A stretch of DNA of 7,890 nt, taken from contig CAUJFT010000367.1 of assembly GCA_963169475.1 (NCBI GenBank), forward strand, positions 1 to 7,890, given 5' to 3'. Of this stretch, positions 1-5,980 are shown in pieces (the first letter of the stretch is position 1; every line of letters begins with the position of its first letter). The notes below the pieces were generated by a model. The model was given only the letters and a program-made list of their open reading frames with translations. It ran no database searches and was not told the DNA's origin. A program made the translations under genes and the position numbers. This DNA is from Bacteroidota bacterium. GTDB lineage: Bacteria > Bacteroidota > Bacteroidia > J057.

Positions 1-335
1 CAGTTATGAGTGATTAATTTTTAGTATTAGTTTTTAACTCTGTTAAGTAGTGAGGCAAATTTATTTTAAATTATTTTTATTAAATCATTGATAATCAGTA
101 TGTTTTTACTTTAATGCAAACTATTTTATGTTTTAAATAAGCTCTTTTACATGAAATAATACAAACTAATTGACGAATAAGATAAACCAAATATGGTCAA
201 GTACTTATGATTATTTAACTTATATAAAGTAAATAAATCCGACAAGTGTTAGCAACTTACCGGATTTACATAGTTTCTATTTTACGTTTTTTTATTGCAT
301 TTTGGACAAAACGGATTAGCGTCAAGTCTTTTGCC
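1..335. other. Gene-free AT-rich left flank
   Basis: I find no convincing reading frame on either strand here. The only structure I can support is the hairpin just downstream of icd, listed separately. The rest is AT-rich sequence with scattered stop codons. One TAnnTTTG-like octamer on the minus strand (56-63) has no matching -33 element, so I do not call it a promoter. Confidence 0.6.
225..268 (-). terminator. Probable terminator of icd
   Basis: The 8-bp perfect inverted repeat TAAATCCG (234-241) / CGGATTTA (261-268) has an inner AAGT/ACTT pairing that lengthens the stem across an internal loop. Read on the minus strand it lies about 67 nt past the icd stop and is followed by a T-rich run (TTTACTTTATA). 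Position, orientation and T-richness fit an intrinsic terminator. The T-tract is interrupted, so efficiency is uncertain. Confidence 0.6.
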
Positions 336-1667
336 TTACATTCTGCTAATAATTTCTTCTCCAAACTCTGAACATTTAAGTTTGGTTGCTCCTTCCATTA
401 GACGCTCAAAGTCATAAGTAACCCTTTTGGCTTGAATAGCGGTTTCTACGCCCTTGATGATAATGGCTGCGGCTTCTTGCCACCCCATATACTCCAACAT
501 CATCACCCCGGAAAGAATAACAGAGCTAGGATTAACCATATCAAGATTAGCGTATTTGGGAGCGGTTCCATGAGTAGCTTCAAAGAGTGCGTGTCCCGAT
601 ATATAGTTAATATTAGCACCCGGCGCAATGCCAATTCCTCCTACTTGGGCTGCAAGTGCGTCAGAAAGATAGTCTCCGTTCAAATTAAGCGTAGCAATCA
701 CATCAAAATCAGAAGGACGGGTAAGCACTTGTTGCAAGGCGATGTCAGCGATAGCATCTTTGATGAGAATCTTTCCGGAGGCAAGAGCCGCTTTTTGTTC
801 TTCATTAGCCGCCGCCTCTCCTTGGGCTTTTTTGGTGCGTTCCCATTGCGCCCATGTATAGGTTTTGTCTCCAAACATTGTCTCTGCTACTTCATACCCC
901 CAATCCCTAAACGCACCCTCTGTATATTTCATAATATTTCCCTTATGAACAAGCGTTACGCTTTTACGATTGTGCTTAACGGCATAAGAAATAGCAGAAT
1001 GTATTAGGCGAATACTTCCACTCTTGCTAACCGGTTTCAAACCAACTCCTACCTTTACCTCATTATCTGCATCGTGCAAACCTACTTGCTCCCAGAATTT
1101 TTTTGCTTTATCTTCTGTCCCAAAACGAATTTTTTCAAAATCTTTAGGGAAATTTTCTGCGAGAAAATCAAGAACCTTGCGAGCATTATCTGTTCCGGCG
1201 GCATATTCAATTCCGGCATAAATATCCTCTGTATTTTCTCTAAAAATTACCATATCTACGAGTTCCGGCTGCTTTACAGGAGAGGGAACCCCCATAAAGT
1301 AACGTACAGGACGAAGACAAACATATAAATCGAGCATTTGTCGAAGAGCTACATTTAGGGAGCGAATCCCGCCGCCAACAGGGGTAGTAAGGGGACCCTT
1401 AATCGCAACAAGATATTCGGCTATGGCTTGAACTGTTTCGTCAGGCAGCCAATTTCCTGTTTCATTAAATGCTTTTTCTCCAGCAAGCACTTCTTTCCAT
1501 ACTATTTTCCGGCTGCCACCATAAGCCTTGGCTACAGCGGCATCAAATACTTTAACAGAAGCTGCCCAAATATCTGGACCCGTTCCGTCTCCAATAATAA
1601 AAGGAATTATAGGATTATCAGGCACATTTAGCTTCCCATTTTCAATTGAAATTTTACTTCCTGCCAT
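336..1667 (-). CDS. icd: NADP-dependent isocitrate dehydrogenase
   Basis: This cytoplasmic TCA-cycle enzyme oxidatively decarboxylates isocitrate to 2-oxoglutarate. At 443 aa it is the homodimeric E. coli-type enzyme (416 aa there), not the large monomeric form. The segment GGGIRSLNVALRQ (98-110) contains Ser103, equivalent to the E. coli regulatory phosphoserine 113, and R109, R119 and R143 are the substrate arginines. Y150 and K242 match the catalytic Tyr160/Lys230. D308, D332 and D336 match the metal ligands. NADP preference is indicated by K371-Y372 in HGTAPKY plus Y418 and R422 in YDFER. The extra length lies mainly around residues 170-205, with a smaller insertion near 275-297. The ATG at 1665-1667 fits the family N-terminus. 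The gene is divergent from the ydeI-like gene and appears monocistronic, with its own promoter and terminator. Function is very secure; phospho-regulation is only inferred from the conserved serine. Confidence 0.97.
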   Translation of the reverse strand: MAGSKISIENGKLNVPDNPIIPFIIGDGTGPDIWAASVKVFDAAVAKAYGGSRKIVWKEVLAGEKAFNETGNWLPDETVQAIAEYLVAIKGPLTTPVGGGIRSLNVALRQMLDLYVCLRPVRYFMGVPSPVKQPELVDMVIFRENTEDIYAGIEYAAGTDNARKVLDFLAENFPKDFEKIRFGTEDKAKKFWEQVGLHDADNEVKVGVGLKPVSKSGSIRLIHSAISYAVKHNRKSVTLVHKGNIMKYTEGAFRDWGYEVAETMFGDKTYTWAQWERTKKAQGEAAANEEQKAALASGKILIKDAIADIALQQVLTRPSDFDVIATLNLNGDYLSDALAAQVGGIGIAPGANINYISGHALFEATHGTAPKYANLDMVNPSSVILSGVMMLEYMGWQEAAAIIIKGVETAIQAKRVTYDFERLMEGATKLKCSEFGEEIISRM

Positions 1668-1697
1668 AATTTTGTAGTATAGTTAATGATTATGGTG

Positions 1698-1730
1698 CAA
1701 AATTAAGATTATTTCTGACATAGTCCGAAA
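1698..1730 (-). promoter_or_regulatory. Candidate promoter of icd (Bacteroidota type)
   Basis: On the minus strand TAATTTTG (1698-1705) matches the -7 consensus TAnnTTTG exactly. A TTCG at 1726-1729, one base off TTTG, sits 20 bp upstream. The predicted start site leaves a short leader of roughly 20-25 nt before the icd ATG. The -7 match is good and the -33 weak. Confidence 0.5.
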
Positions 1731-1820
1731 TAAATAAAATACAAGCAAATGCTTCAATCTGTCATGCTGAACCAAAGCGAAACATCACACACAAATATAA
1801 ATACCTGACGAAAAACAAAC

Positions 1821-1860
1821 CCGGTAGTAGAGGCACGCAGAGGCATGTCTATACTACCGG
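1821..1860. repeat. 40-bp imperfect palindrome with tetraloop
   Basis: The outer arms CCGGTAGTA (1821-1829) and TACTACCGG (1852-1860) are perfect complements. Pairing continues inward to a 4-nt AGAG loop at 1839-1842, giving 18 paired positions with two mismatches and one G-T wobble. The inner arms resemble the GTAGAGACGC/GCGTCTCTAC palindromes I recall from dispersed bacterial repeats. There is no T-tract on either side, so it is not an obvious terminator. It could be a REP-like element or a structured RNA segment. Confidence 0.65.
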
Positions 1861-1863
1861 CAA

Positions 1864-1883
1864 GGGCGAGTTACAATTTGCCC
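1864..1883. repeat. Second hairpin next to the 40-bp palindrome
   Basis: GGGCGAGTT and AATTTGCCC face each other across two bases. The outer four pairs are G-C and the inner five are A-T or G-T. It begins 3 bp after the larger palindrome, so the two form a double-hairpin unit. No T-tract follows. Confidence 0.5.
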
Positions 1884-1950
1884 GCTCTCCCCCAAGCGAC
1901 AAAATGGTTATAGCGAAACATTGCGCTCTGTGTATCTGGTAATATCCAAT

Positions 1951-1981
1951 TTTTTCATTATACAAAAAAAATGTATCTTCG
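1951..1981 (+). promoter_or_regulatory. Weak candidate promoter for the ydeI-like gene
   Basis: TATCTTCG (1974-1981) differs by one base from the TAnnTTTG consensus, and a TTTT run at 1951-1954 lies 19 bp upstream. A start here would give a leader of about 115 nt before the ATG at 2101. It is the best plus-strand candidate I find in the gap, but neither element is perfect. Confidence 0.3.
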
Positions 1982-2100
1982 CATTCGGAATTAATACCTC
2001 CGAATGAGCAGTATTTATTGTAAGTCTGTTTATTAAAATATCTTGATAATTGGAGCTAATTTTTTGACTTAGGTAATATCTCTTTAAGCGTAATAAAGAC

Positions 2101-2739
2101 ATGAGGAAAATGAGTAAAAGTGTTGAGCAATATTTAGCCGAGGGTTGCGGGCGTTGTTCATTAGGAGGAACCCCAGAGTGTAAAGTAAATAAATGGCATT
2201 GGGTTCTTTTACAGCTTAGGGATTTACTCAATGAGTGTGGGCTACAAGAAGAGATGAAGTGGGGCGTACCATGCTATACTTTTAAGGGAAAAAATATTGT
2301 TTTGCTTGGAGCATTCAAGGACTATTGTGTATTAAGTTTTTTTAAAGGGGCTTTGCTTGCAGATACAGAAGGGATTCTCTCTCCTCCGGGAGAAAATACT
2401 CAAGCGGCAAGGGTAATACGATTTACGGATAGTGGAGAAATTATTAAACAAACTGCCGTGCTAAGGGCATATATTTTTGAAGCGATTGAAGTAGAAAAAA
2501 CCGGAATAAAGGTAGTGTTTAAGGATATAGACGAGTATGAACTCCCCGAAGAATTACAAAAAAAATTTAAAGAATCTCTCGTTTTCAAAGAGGCATTTGA
2601 AGCACTGACACCAGGTAGAAAAAGAGGGTATTTATTTCACTTTTCTTCTGCTAAACAATCCAAAACAAGGCTATCTAGAATAGAAAAATGTATTCCTATG
2701 ATTTTGTTGGGGAAAGGGTTTGGAGAGTATTCAGATTGA
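2101..2739 (+). CDS. YdeI/OmpD-associated family protein (DUF1801)
   Basis: This 212-aa cytoplasmic protein matches the family of B. subtilis YdeI and E. coli YdhG. It opens with CGRCSLGGTPECKV (16-29), whose C16, C19 and C27 are typical of one subgroup. A DUF1801 core spans about 35-135 (EMKWGVPCYTFKGKN, 51-65). The C-terminal YdeI/OmdA region spans about 150-206, with LTPGRKRGYLFHFSSAKQSK and RIEKCIP. The biochemical role is not established; the 'bacteriocin-protection' label of the C-terminal domain should not be read as a proven function. Length fits the family (about 195-200 aa). Either the ATG at 2101 or the one at 2110 could start it, with no clear Shine-Dalgarno sequence to decide. 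The last eight codons and the stop lie in a 30-bp direct repeat, so the residues after GKG may have been altered locally. It is the only plus-strand gene in the window. Confidence 0.88.
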   Translation: MRKMSKSVEQYLAEGCGRCSLGGTPECKVNKWHWVLLQLRDLLNECGLQEEMKWGVPCYTFKGKNIVLLGAFKDYCVLSFFKGALLADTEGILSPPGENTQAARVIRFTDSGEIIKQTAVLRAYIFEAIEVEKTGIKVVFKDIDEYELPEELQKKFKESLVFKEAFEALTPGRKRGYLFHFSSAKQSKTRLSRIEKCIPMILLGKGFGEYSD

Positions 2740-2812
2740 AAGAATATGGTTTGTGCCTTGAGCGCTTCCGTCAGGGTTGAAAGTTTGGAGAGTATTCAGA
2801 TTGAAAGAATAT
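2718..2812. repeat. Perfect 30-bp direct repeat, 35-bp spacer
   Basis: The identical 30-mers at 2718-2747 and 2783-2812 begin GTTTGGAGAG and end ATTGAAAGAATAT, with 35 bp between them. The first copy encodes the last residues and stop of the ydeI-like gene; the second lies wholly in the intergenic space. The spacer ends with another TTGAAA next to the second copy. The dimensions and the ATTGAAAG near the 3' end resemble a minimal CRISPR unit. With only two copies, one overlapping a gene end, and no cas genes, a local duplication or a dispersed repeat is more likely. Confidence 0.85.
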
Positions 2813-2825
2813 CACCAGATAGTTT

Positions 2826-2874
2826 ATAAAACAATCTGGAGAAATAAGTTCTCAATGAAACCTATTTCTCCAGA
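2826..2874 (-). terminator. Hairpin terminator between convergent genes
   Basis: The 12-bp perfect inverted repeat TCTGGAGAAATA (2835-2846) / TATTTCTCCAGA (2863-2874) has a 16-nt loop. On the minus strand it starts 17 nt after the stop of the coiled-coil gene and is followed by TTGTTTTATAAA, a usable if imperfect T-tract. The plus side has no T-run, so it mainly serves the minus-strand gene. A competing inverted repeat CCAGAT (2815-2820) / ATCTGG (2834-2839) shares part of one arm. Confidence 0.6.
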
Positions 2875-2890
2875 AGAAGATCTACAAAAT

Positions 2891-3277
2891 TCACAACCAC
2901 TCCGCACAAAAGCGAAGGAATTTGCGCTTCATTTCCACAAACAAGTCGCGAAAAGTATCTACCTCTTCTCTCAAAGAAGAGTGGTCATGGAAATGAACAT
3001 GGTCAATAGCAGTAGGATGCTCTTGCGCATAGCGTGCTAAAATAGACTCATGCGCCTTGATGTCGTGGCTTAACTTCTGCAAAACTTCTTTTTGTAGGAT
3101 AAATTGATTCTGGAAACTTTCTACTTTGGACATGATTTCCATATCGCTATTTTGAGAAGCTACATCTTCCAACCTTCTCTGAAAAATCTCTAATTCTTCC
3201 TCAAAAAAAGTAAACTCTTTCATCCACACCCCATGCTCAAAGTGTAGGTCTCTTAAATAAACAGATTTTGGTAACAT
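2891..3277 (-). CDS. Small His-rich coiled-coil protein, unknown function
   Basis: This 128-aa protein has no signal peptide or membrane segment and is probably cytoplasmic. Nearly all of it looks helical: heptad-like Leu/Ile/Phe spacing and many Glu/Lys residues suggest coiled coils at about 20-85 and 100-125. Between them is the His cluster at 87-99 (H87, H93, H95, H97, H99, in the form HVHFHDH), which could bind a metal. Additional His residues are H12, H15, H71 and H76. I do not recognise a named family. The layout of long helices with spaced His/Asp/Glu invites comparison with metal-binding helical bundles, but I see no hemerythrin signature. The ATG at 3275-3277 follows a very AT-rich leader with two tandem ATTTTTTATA units on the plus strand and no Shine-Dalgarno sequence. 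It converges with the ydeI-like gene and has its own terminator. Confidence 0.8.
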   Translation of the reverse strand: MLPKSVYLRDLHFEHGVWMKEFTFFEEELEIFQRRLEDVASQNSDMEIMSKVESFQNQFILQKEVLQKLSHDIKAHESILARYAQEHPTAIDHVHFHDHSSLREEVDTFRDLFVEMKRKFLRFCAEWL

Positions 3278-3455
3278 ATTTTTTATAATTTTTTATAATA
3301 CAACCCAATTAACACTACAAAGTAAGTACATAGGGTCAAACTAAAATATGATATTTATCAGGTCTGTGAAAAAAAATCAATGGTAAATGAGCGGAAATAA
3401 AAATCTATAGAAATACTATTAAAATAATATAGGAGACATTTCTTGATGTACGTTT

Positions 3456-3881
3456 TTACCAGCCGCTGACTTCTTGCTGAAAGCTTCTTAGGAGTTCGGA
3501 TACGGCTCTTGCATCTCGTTCCTCTTCAAAGAGTAACCGCATGCTTGCATCTTGAAAGGTCTTACCCACCCCAATATTTACCTCCATACAAGGACTATCT
3601 CCGTTACAAGAAATTAGGACCTCGTACAAATGCCCTGTTAATTCTGCACGGGTACCTTTCTTAACCTGAAAATTCACCTCTTTGATATTAAACTCCTTAT
3701 AGTATAAATTTGGAATATCAACCCTCAAAATATAAGGCTCACTGGGAAAGGTTGTCTGGGCTTGATACACCTCCTTTTGAACAAGAATTGCGTTGAGGTC
3801 TTTATTCCACTCTGATAAATCTTGTGATAAACCCGTAAATACAGAAAAGGCAAAGGCTGCGAAAAGTAAAAAAGTTCTCAT
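3456..3881 (-). CDS. Small secreted protein of unknown function
   Basis: This 141-aa protein begins with a typical signal peptide: MR, a hydrophobic stretch (about 3-18) rich in Phe, Ala and Leu, then likely cleavage near Q20-D21. There is no lipobox cysteine, so the mature form of about 120 residues should be soluble in the periplasm or exported. It contains one Cys pair in CNGDSPC (92-98), which could form a disulphide. The middle (about 48-105) alternates polar and hydrophobic residues in a beta-like way, and the end (about 108-137) is helical and charged. I recognise no family. There is no T9SS C-terminal sorting domain, so it is unlikely to be a T9SS cargo despite lying near porV. The ATG at 3879-3881 is a short distance downstream of a near-consensus Bacteroidota promoter. 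The gene appears monocistronic: 178 bp separate its stop from the next start. Confidence 0.8.
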   Translation of the reverse strand: MRTFLLFAAFAFSVFTGLSQDLSEWNKDLNAILVQKEVYQAQTTFPSEPYILRVDIPNLYYKEFNIKEVNFQVKKGTRAELTGHLYEVLISCNGDSPCMEVNIGVGKTFQDASMRLLFEEERDARAVSELLRSFQQEVSGW

Positions 3882-3910
3882 AAAATAATAGTTTGGTAGC
3901 CACTAACTTA

Positions 3911-3942
3911 CAAAAATATATTTTTTTTACTTTTCATACAAA
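3911..3942 (-). promoter_or_regulatory. Promoter of the small secreted protein gene
   Basis: Reading the minus strand, TTTG (3939-3942) is followed after exactly 20 bp by TATTTTTG (3911-3918), a full match to the Bacteroidota -33/-7 pattern. The predicted leader before the ATG at 3881 is only about 20-25 nt. Confidence 0.65.
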
Positions 3943-4352
3943 ATATATAGAAAAACTTTCTGCAATCGTGTAAATCTCTACATAATTATCGTTTATGTGA
4001 CACAATCTCAATAATTGTAAAGCATATACTCTATCCGACATTTTTCTATGATAATCCATAAAGTTTCTCTCCTCATATTAGCAAAATATCACCCCTAAAC
4101 TCTCCCTCCTTGACGAAAACCCCGAAGAGGGTAAAAGATTATACCTGAAGCGAAACACATCGCGCTTGCGCATGACCGTCCAGTTGGTGGGTATATTTTT
4201 CCATATTCCTACCTTATTTCCCAAACCAAGCTACACATATATTCCTCCATACATGTTCAAAAAATGTCGGGCAAAGTAAAAAGTACATTATTCAAGTATC
4301 GGCAACCTTAATCATAGCTCTACATGAATAACATCATAACATTTAGCCCTAT

Positions 4353-4394
4353 AACACAGAGGGCTGCTCTTCCGGGCAGCCCTCTGTGTTTTTT
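4353..4394 (+). terminator. Strong intrinsic terminator, T-tract on plus strand
   Basis: A perfect 15-bp stem, AACACAGAGGGCTGC (4353-4367) with GCAGCCCTCTGTGTT (4376-4390), encloses an 8-nt loop that can close further to a TTCC tetraloop. A run of six T (4389-4394) follows on the plus strand. Read the other way it sits 40 nt past the porV stop but is followed only by TTATAGGG. It probably also ends porV transcripts, yet its best orientation is for a plus-strand transcript, for which no gene is visible. AGCCCT at 4345-4350 can pair with AGGGCT (4360-4365), giving a competing hairpin. Confidence 0.8.
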
Positions 4395-4434
4395 ATAAAA
4401 CAAAGTAATATATCTCACTCAAAAGAGAGAATCT

Positions 4435-5610
4435 TTATTCATTCCCTGCTGATTGGAAGTCGTAAGTAAGAGAAAAGCGGAGCGTATTTTGGAGGGGGTG
4501 ATTTTGGGCTAAAGGAGCGAGGTAAGCAAAGTTCACACCGAATACATTATACTTGATACCGGCACCAAGTGTAATAAAAGTACGATTTCCTTTGTCCTTT
4601 GCTTCATAGAAAAACCCTGCACGCGCTGCAAATATTTTTCTGTACCAGTACTCTAATCCGCTTGCAAGATTGATTTCTCTCATTTCTTCTGCAAATCCTC
4701 CAGAAGCATCTCCGAAACTTCCGAAAATCCCTTGTAGTAATGTTTTGTCAGAGTTTCCTCCTGCGGAAGGGACAAGGAGTTTATTTATATCCTGTGTCCA
4801 AACCAAACTGTTGTATTCGTCTAATTGTGCAGAAAGCGCGTACCCTAACTTCATATTCGTGGGAATAAAATTTTTGATTCCACTTTGGGGAGAATAGGTA
4901 ACCTTCGCTCCAATATTGGAAATATTTAATCCGGCTTTAAGGTTAAGGGGCATTCTTCCTCCTGCACGTGCAACATTAAAGTCTTGATTATACATAAAAG
5001 ACAAGTCGCCGGCTATACTATTTGCGGGGCGAAGGTCAATCGCTACCCCTCCGGTAGGGTTGAGATTTGAATGAATATAGCGTAGGGCAACAGAAGCAGA
5101 AAACACCTCCGTAACTTTCCGCGCATATCCGATATCGTAGGCAAACTCATTAGGTTTACCGTATCCGGCAGGGTCTCCGTTAATGTCTGTAAAGTTAATC
5201 GTACCTAATGAAAAATAACGGAGAGAAGTCCCTATTGCTCCTCCTTTTTCACCAAGATTATAGTATCCTCCGATATAGGCGAGGTTTACATCGGGAATCC
5301 GTAAAGCCCGTAACCAAGGAGAATAAGACAAACTTAACCCTCCCCTACCTTGATAAAACGCCATTGCAGAGGGGTTCCAGTGCATTGCATTGGCATCATT
5401 TACGGCAGCAACGCCAGCTTCCCCTAATCCACCCGTTCGCGAATCGGGAGCAATTAACAGAAATGGAACGGCTGTAGTTATTGTTTTTGTGGTTACGACC
5501 TGACCCGTTGAGGGAGGAGGATTGACCTGACCAAAGGTCAGATTAGCAAAGAAAAGCAAGAGCAACGCTCCCGGCAACGATGCCAGAGAGAAATAACGAG
5601 TCGTATTCAT
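4435..5610 (-). CDS. porV: Type IX secretion system outer membrane protein PorV
   Basis: PorV (LptO, PG27) is a beta-barrel of the T9SS. In characterised systems it binds cargo C-terminal domains as they leave the SprA translocon and delivers them to the PorU sortase/attachment complex. The 391-aa product has a signal peptide (about 1-28, cleavage near Q28). It then shows the PorV/PorQ-type N-terminal signature TTAVPFLLIAPDSRTGGLG (45-63) and HWNPSAMAF (77-85). Further family marks are ISNIGAKVTYS (230-240), FIPTNMKLG (248-256), INLASGLEYWY (313-323), FFYEAKDKGNRTF (333-345) and NTLRFSLTYDF (375-385). Alternating strands throughout fit a 14-stranded FadL-like barrel. Length is usual for the family. 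porU, often adjacent, is not the upstream neighbour here: that is the AAA+ gene, more than 450 bp away. The gene has its own promoter. Confidence 0.95.
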   Translation of the reverse strand: MNTTRYFSLASLPGALLLLFFANLTFGQVNPPPSTGQVVTTKTITTAVPFLLIAPDSRTGGLGEAGVAAVNDANAMHWNPSAMAFYQGRGGLSLSYSPWLRALRIPDVNLAYIGGYYNLGEKGGAIGTSLRYFSLGTINFTDINGDPAGYGKPNEFAYDIGYARKVTEVFSASVALRYIHSNLNPTGGVAIDLRPANSIAGDLSFMYNQDFNVARAGGRMPLNLKAGLNISNIGAKVTYSPQSGIKNFIPTNMKLGYALSAQLDEYNSLVWTQDINKLLVPSAGGNSDKTLLQGIFGSFGDASGGFAEEMREINLASGLEYWYRKIFAARAGFFYEAKDKGNRTFITLGAGIKYNVFGVNFAYLAPLAQNHPLQNTLRFSLTYDFQSAGNE

Positions 5611-5713
5611 TGGCTACTTAACGTTTTGTTTAATTTTGAAAAATATTTTGGCTTAAAAAGTAGCACTTAAATCATAGGCTAACTGATATTAGGCAATTTA
5701 AAAGATTTCATCG

Positions 5714-5744
5714 CAAAAATAGGTCTTTTTCCATAACCTACAAA
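5714..5744 (-). promoter_or_regulatory. Consensus Bacteroidota promoter of porV
   Basis: On the minus strand, TTTG (5741-5744) is followed after exactly 19 bp by TATTTTTG (5714-5721), matching the Bacteroidota primary sigma factor consensus in sequence and spacing. A second TAnnTTTG (TATATTTG, 5741-5748) overlaps the -33 box, but I find no -33 element for it. The predicted transcript has a leader of about 95 nt before the porV ATG. Confidence 0.7.
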
Positions 5745-5980
5745 TATAAACGGATATAATTTTTGAAGTGTTGCCTTTGTAAACTTATTTTGATTTTTAA
5801 TTTTATAGAAAGAAACAATTTTTGCACACATTAAATGATTTATTATCAGTATATTAAAAATAAGACTACAAAAAACAAGGTTTTTAGGTACCGAAAAGAG
5901 TAGATTTTTTTGGATAATTATTTTTTATAAATTTTTAAATGGCGGAGTCTATTGTTCTACCCATAGACCGTGTTATAGAC

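Larger units (their letters stand above)
1757..1927. repeat. Cluster of degenerate REP-like intergenic elements
   Basis: This part of the 433-bp gap between icd and the ydeI-like gene holds no gene. It has a segment beginning CTGTCATGCTGAA, a wording I associate with dispersed intergenic repeats in bacterial genomes. It also has two exact copies of AGCGAAACAT (1776-1785 and 1912-1921), the 40-bp palindrome at 1821-1860 and a second hairpin at 1864-1883. A related AGCGAAACA followed by CGCT recurs at 4149-4166 in another gap. The pattern suggests decayed members of a dispersed repeat family. Copy number elsewhere cannot be seen from this window. Confidence 0.45.
3882..4434. other. 553-bp intergenic region with repeats and hairpins
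   Basis: No gene is supported on either strand. From right to left it holds the strong hairpin at 4353-4394, a repeat-like stretch and the promoter at 3911-3942. The stretch at about 4105-4190 contains a TTGACGAAAACCCCG word similar to one at 1804-1822, and AGCGAAACA followed by CGCT (4149-4166) similar to 1912-1927. CCCT/AGGG and CTT/AAG pairing around 4104-4131 makes a small hairpin. The length is generous for a bacterial gap, and the plus-strand T-tract leaves room for an untranslated transcript. Confidence 0.5.

Noticed and set aside
56..63. TAnnTTTG match on the minus strand near the left edge
   Set aside because: No -33 element at 17-23 bp and no gene visible downstream; in AT-rich DNA such octamers arise by chance.
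432..1007. Plus-strand reading frame of 191 codons inside icd
   Set aside because: It lies wholly antisense to strongly conserved icd coding sequence, so it is a shadow frame.
1908..2231. Minus-strand reading frame of 107 codons
   Set aside because: Its first part is antisense to the conserved N-terminus of the YdeI-family gene and the rest crosses the repeat-rich gap. The translation is low quality and unlike any protein I know.
2718..2812. Calling a CRISPR array
   Set aside because: There are only two repeats, one overlapping a coding sequence, with no further units and no cas genes in the window. Size and ATTGAAAG alone are not enough; it is recorded as a direct repeat.
2777..3040. Plus-strand reading frame of 87 codons
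   Set aside because: It begins in the repeat spacer and runs antisense into the 3' end of the better-supported coiled-coil gene. Its translation shows no family features.
3318..3340. Possible promoter of the coiled-coil gene
   Set aside because: TTACTTTG has one mismatch to the -7 consensus, and the nearest TTTG is only 11 bp away, so spacing does not fit.
3456..5610. The small secreted protein as a T9SS cargo or accessory gene linked to porV
   Set aside because: It lacks a C-terminal sorting domain, is separated from porV by 553 bp and has its own promoter; proximity alone does not support a link.
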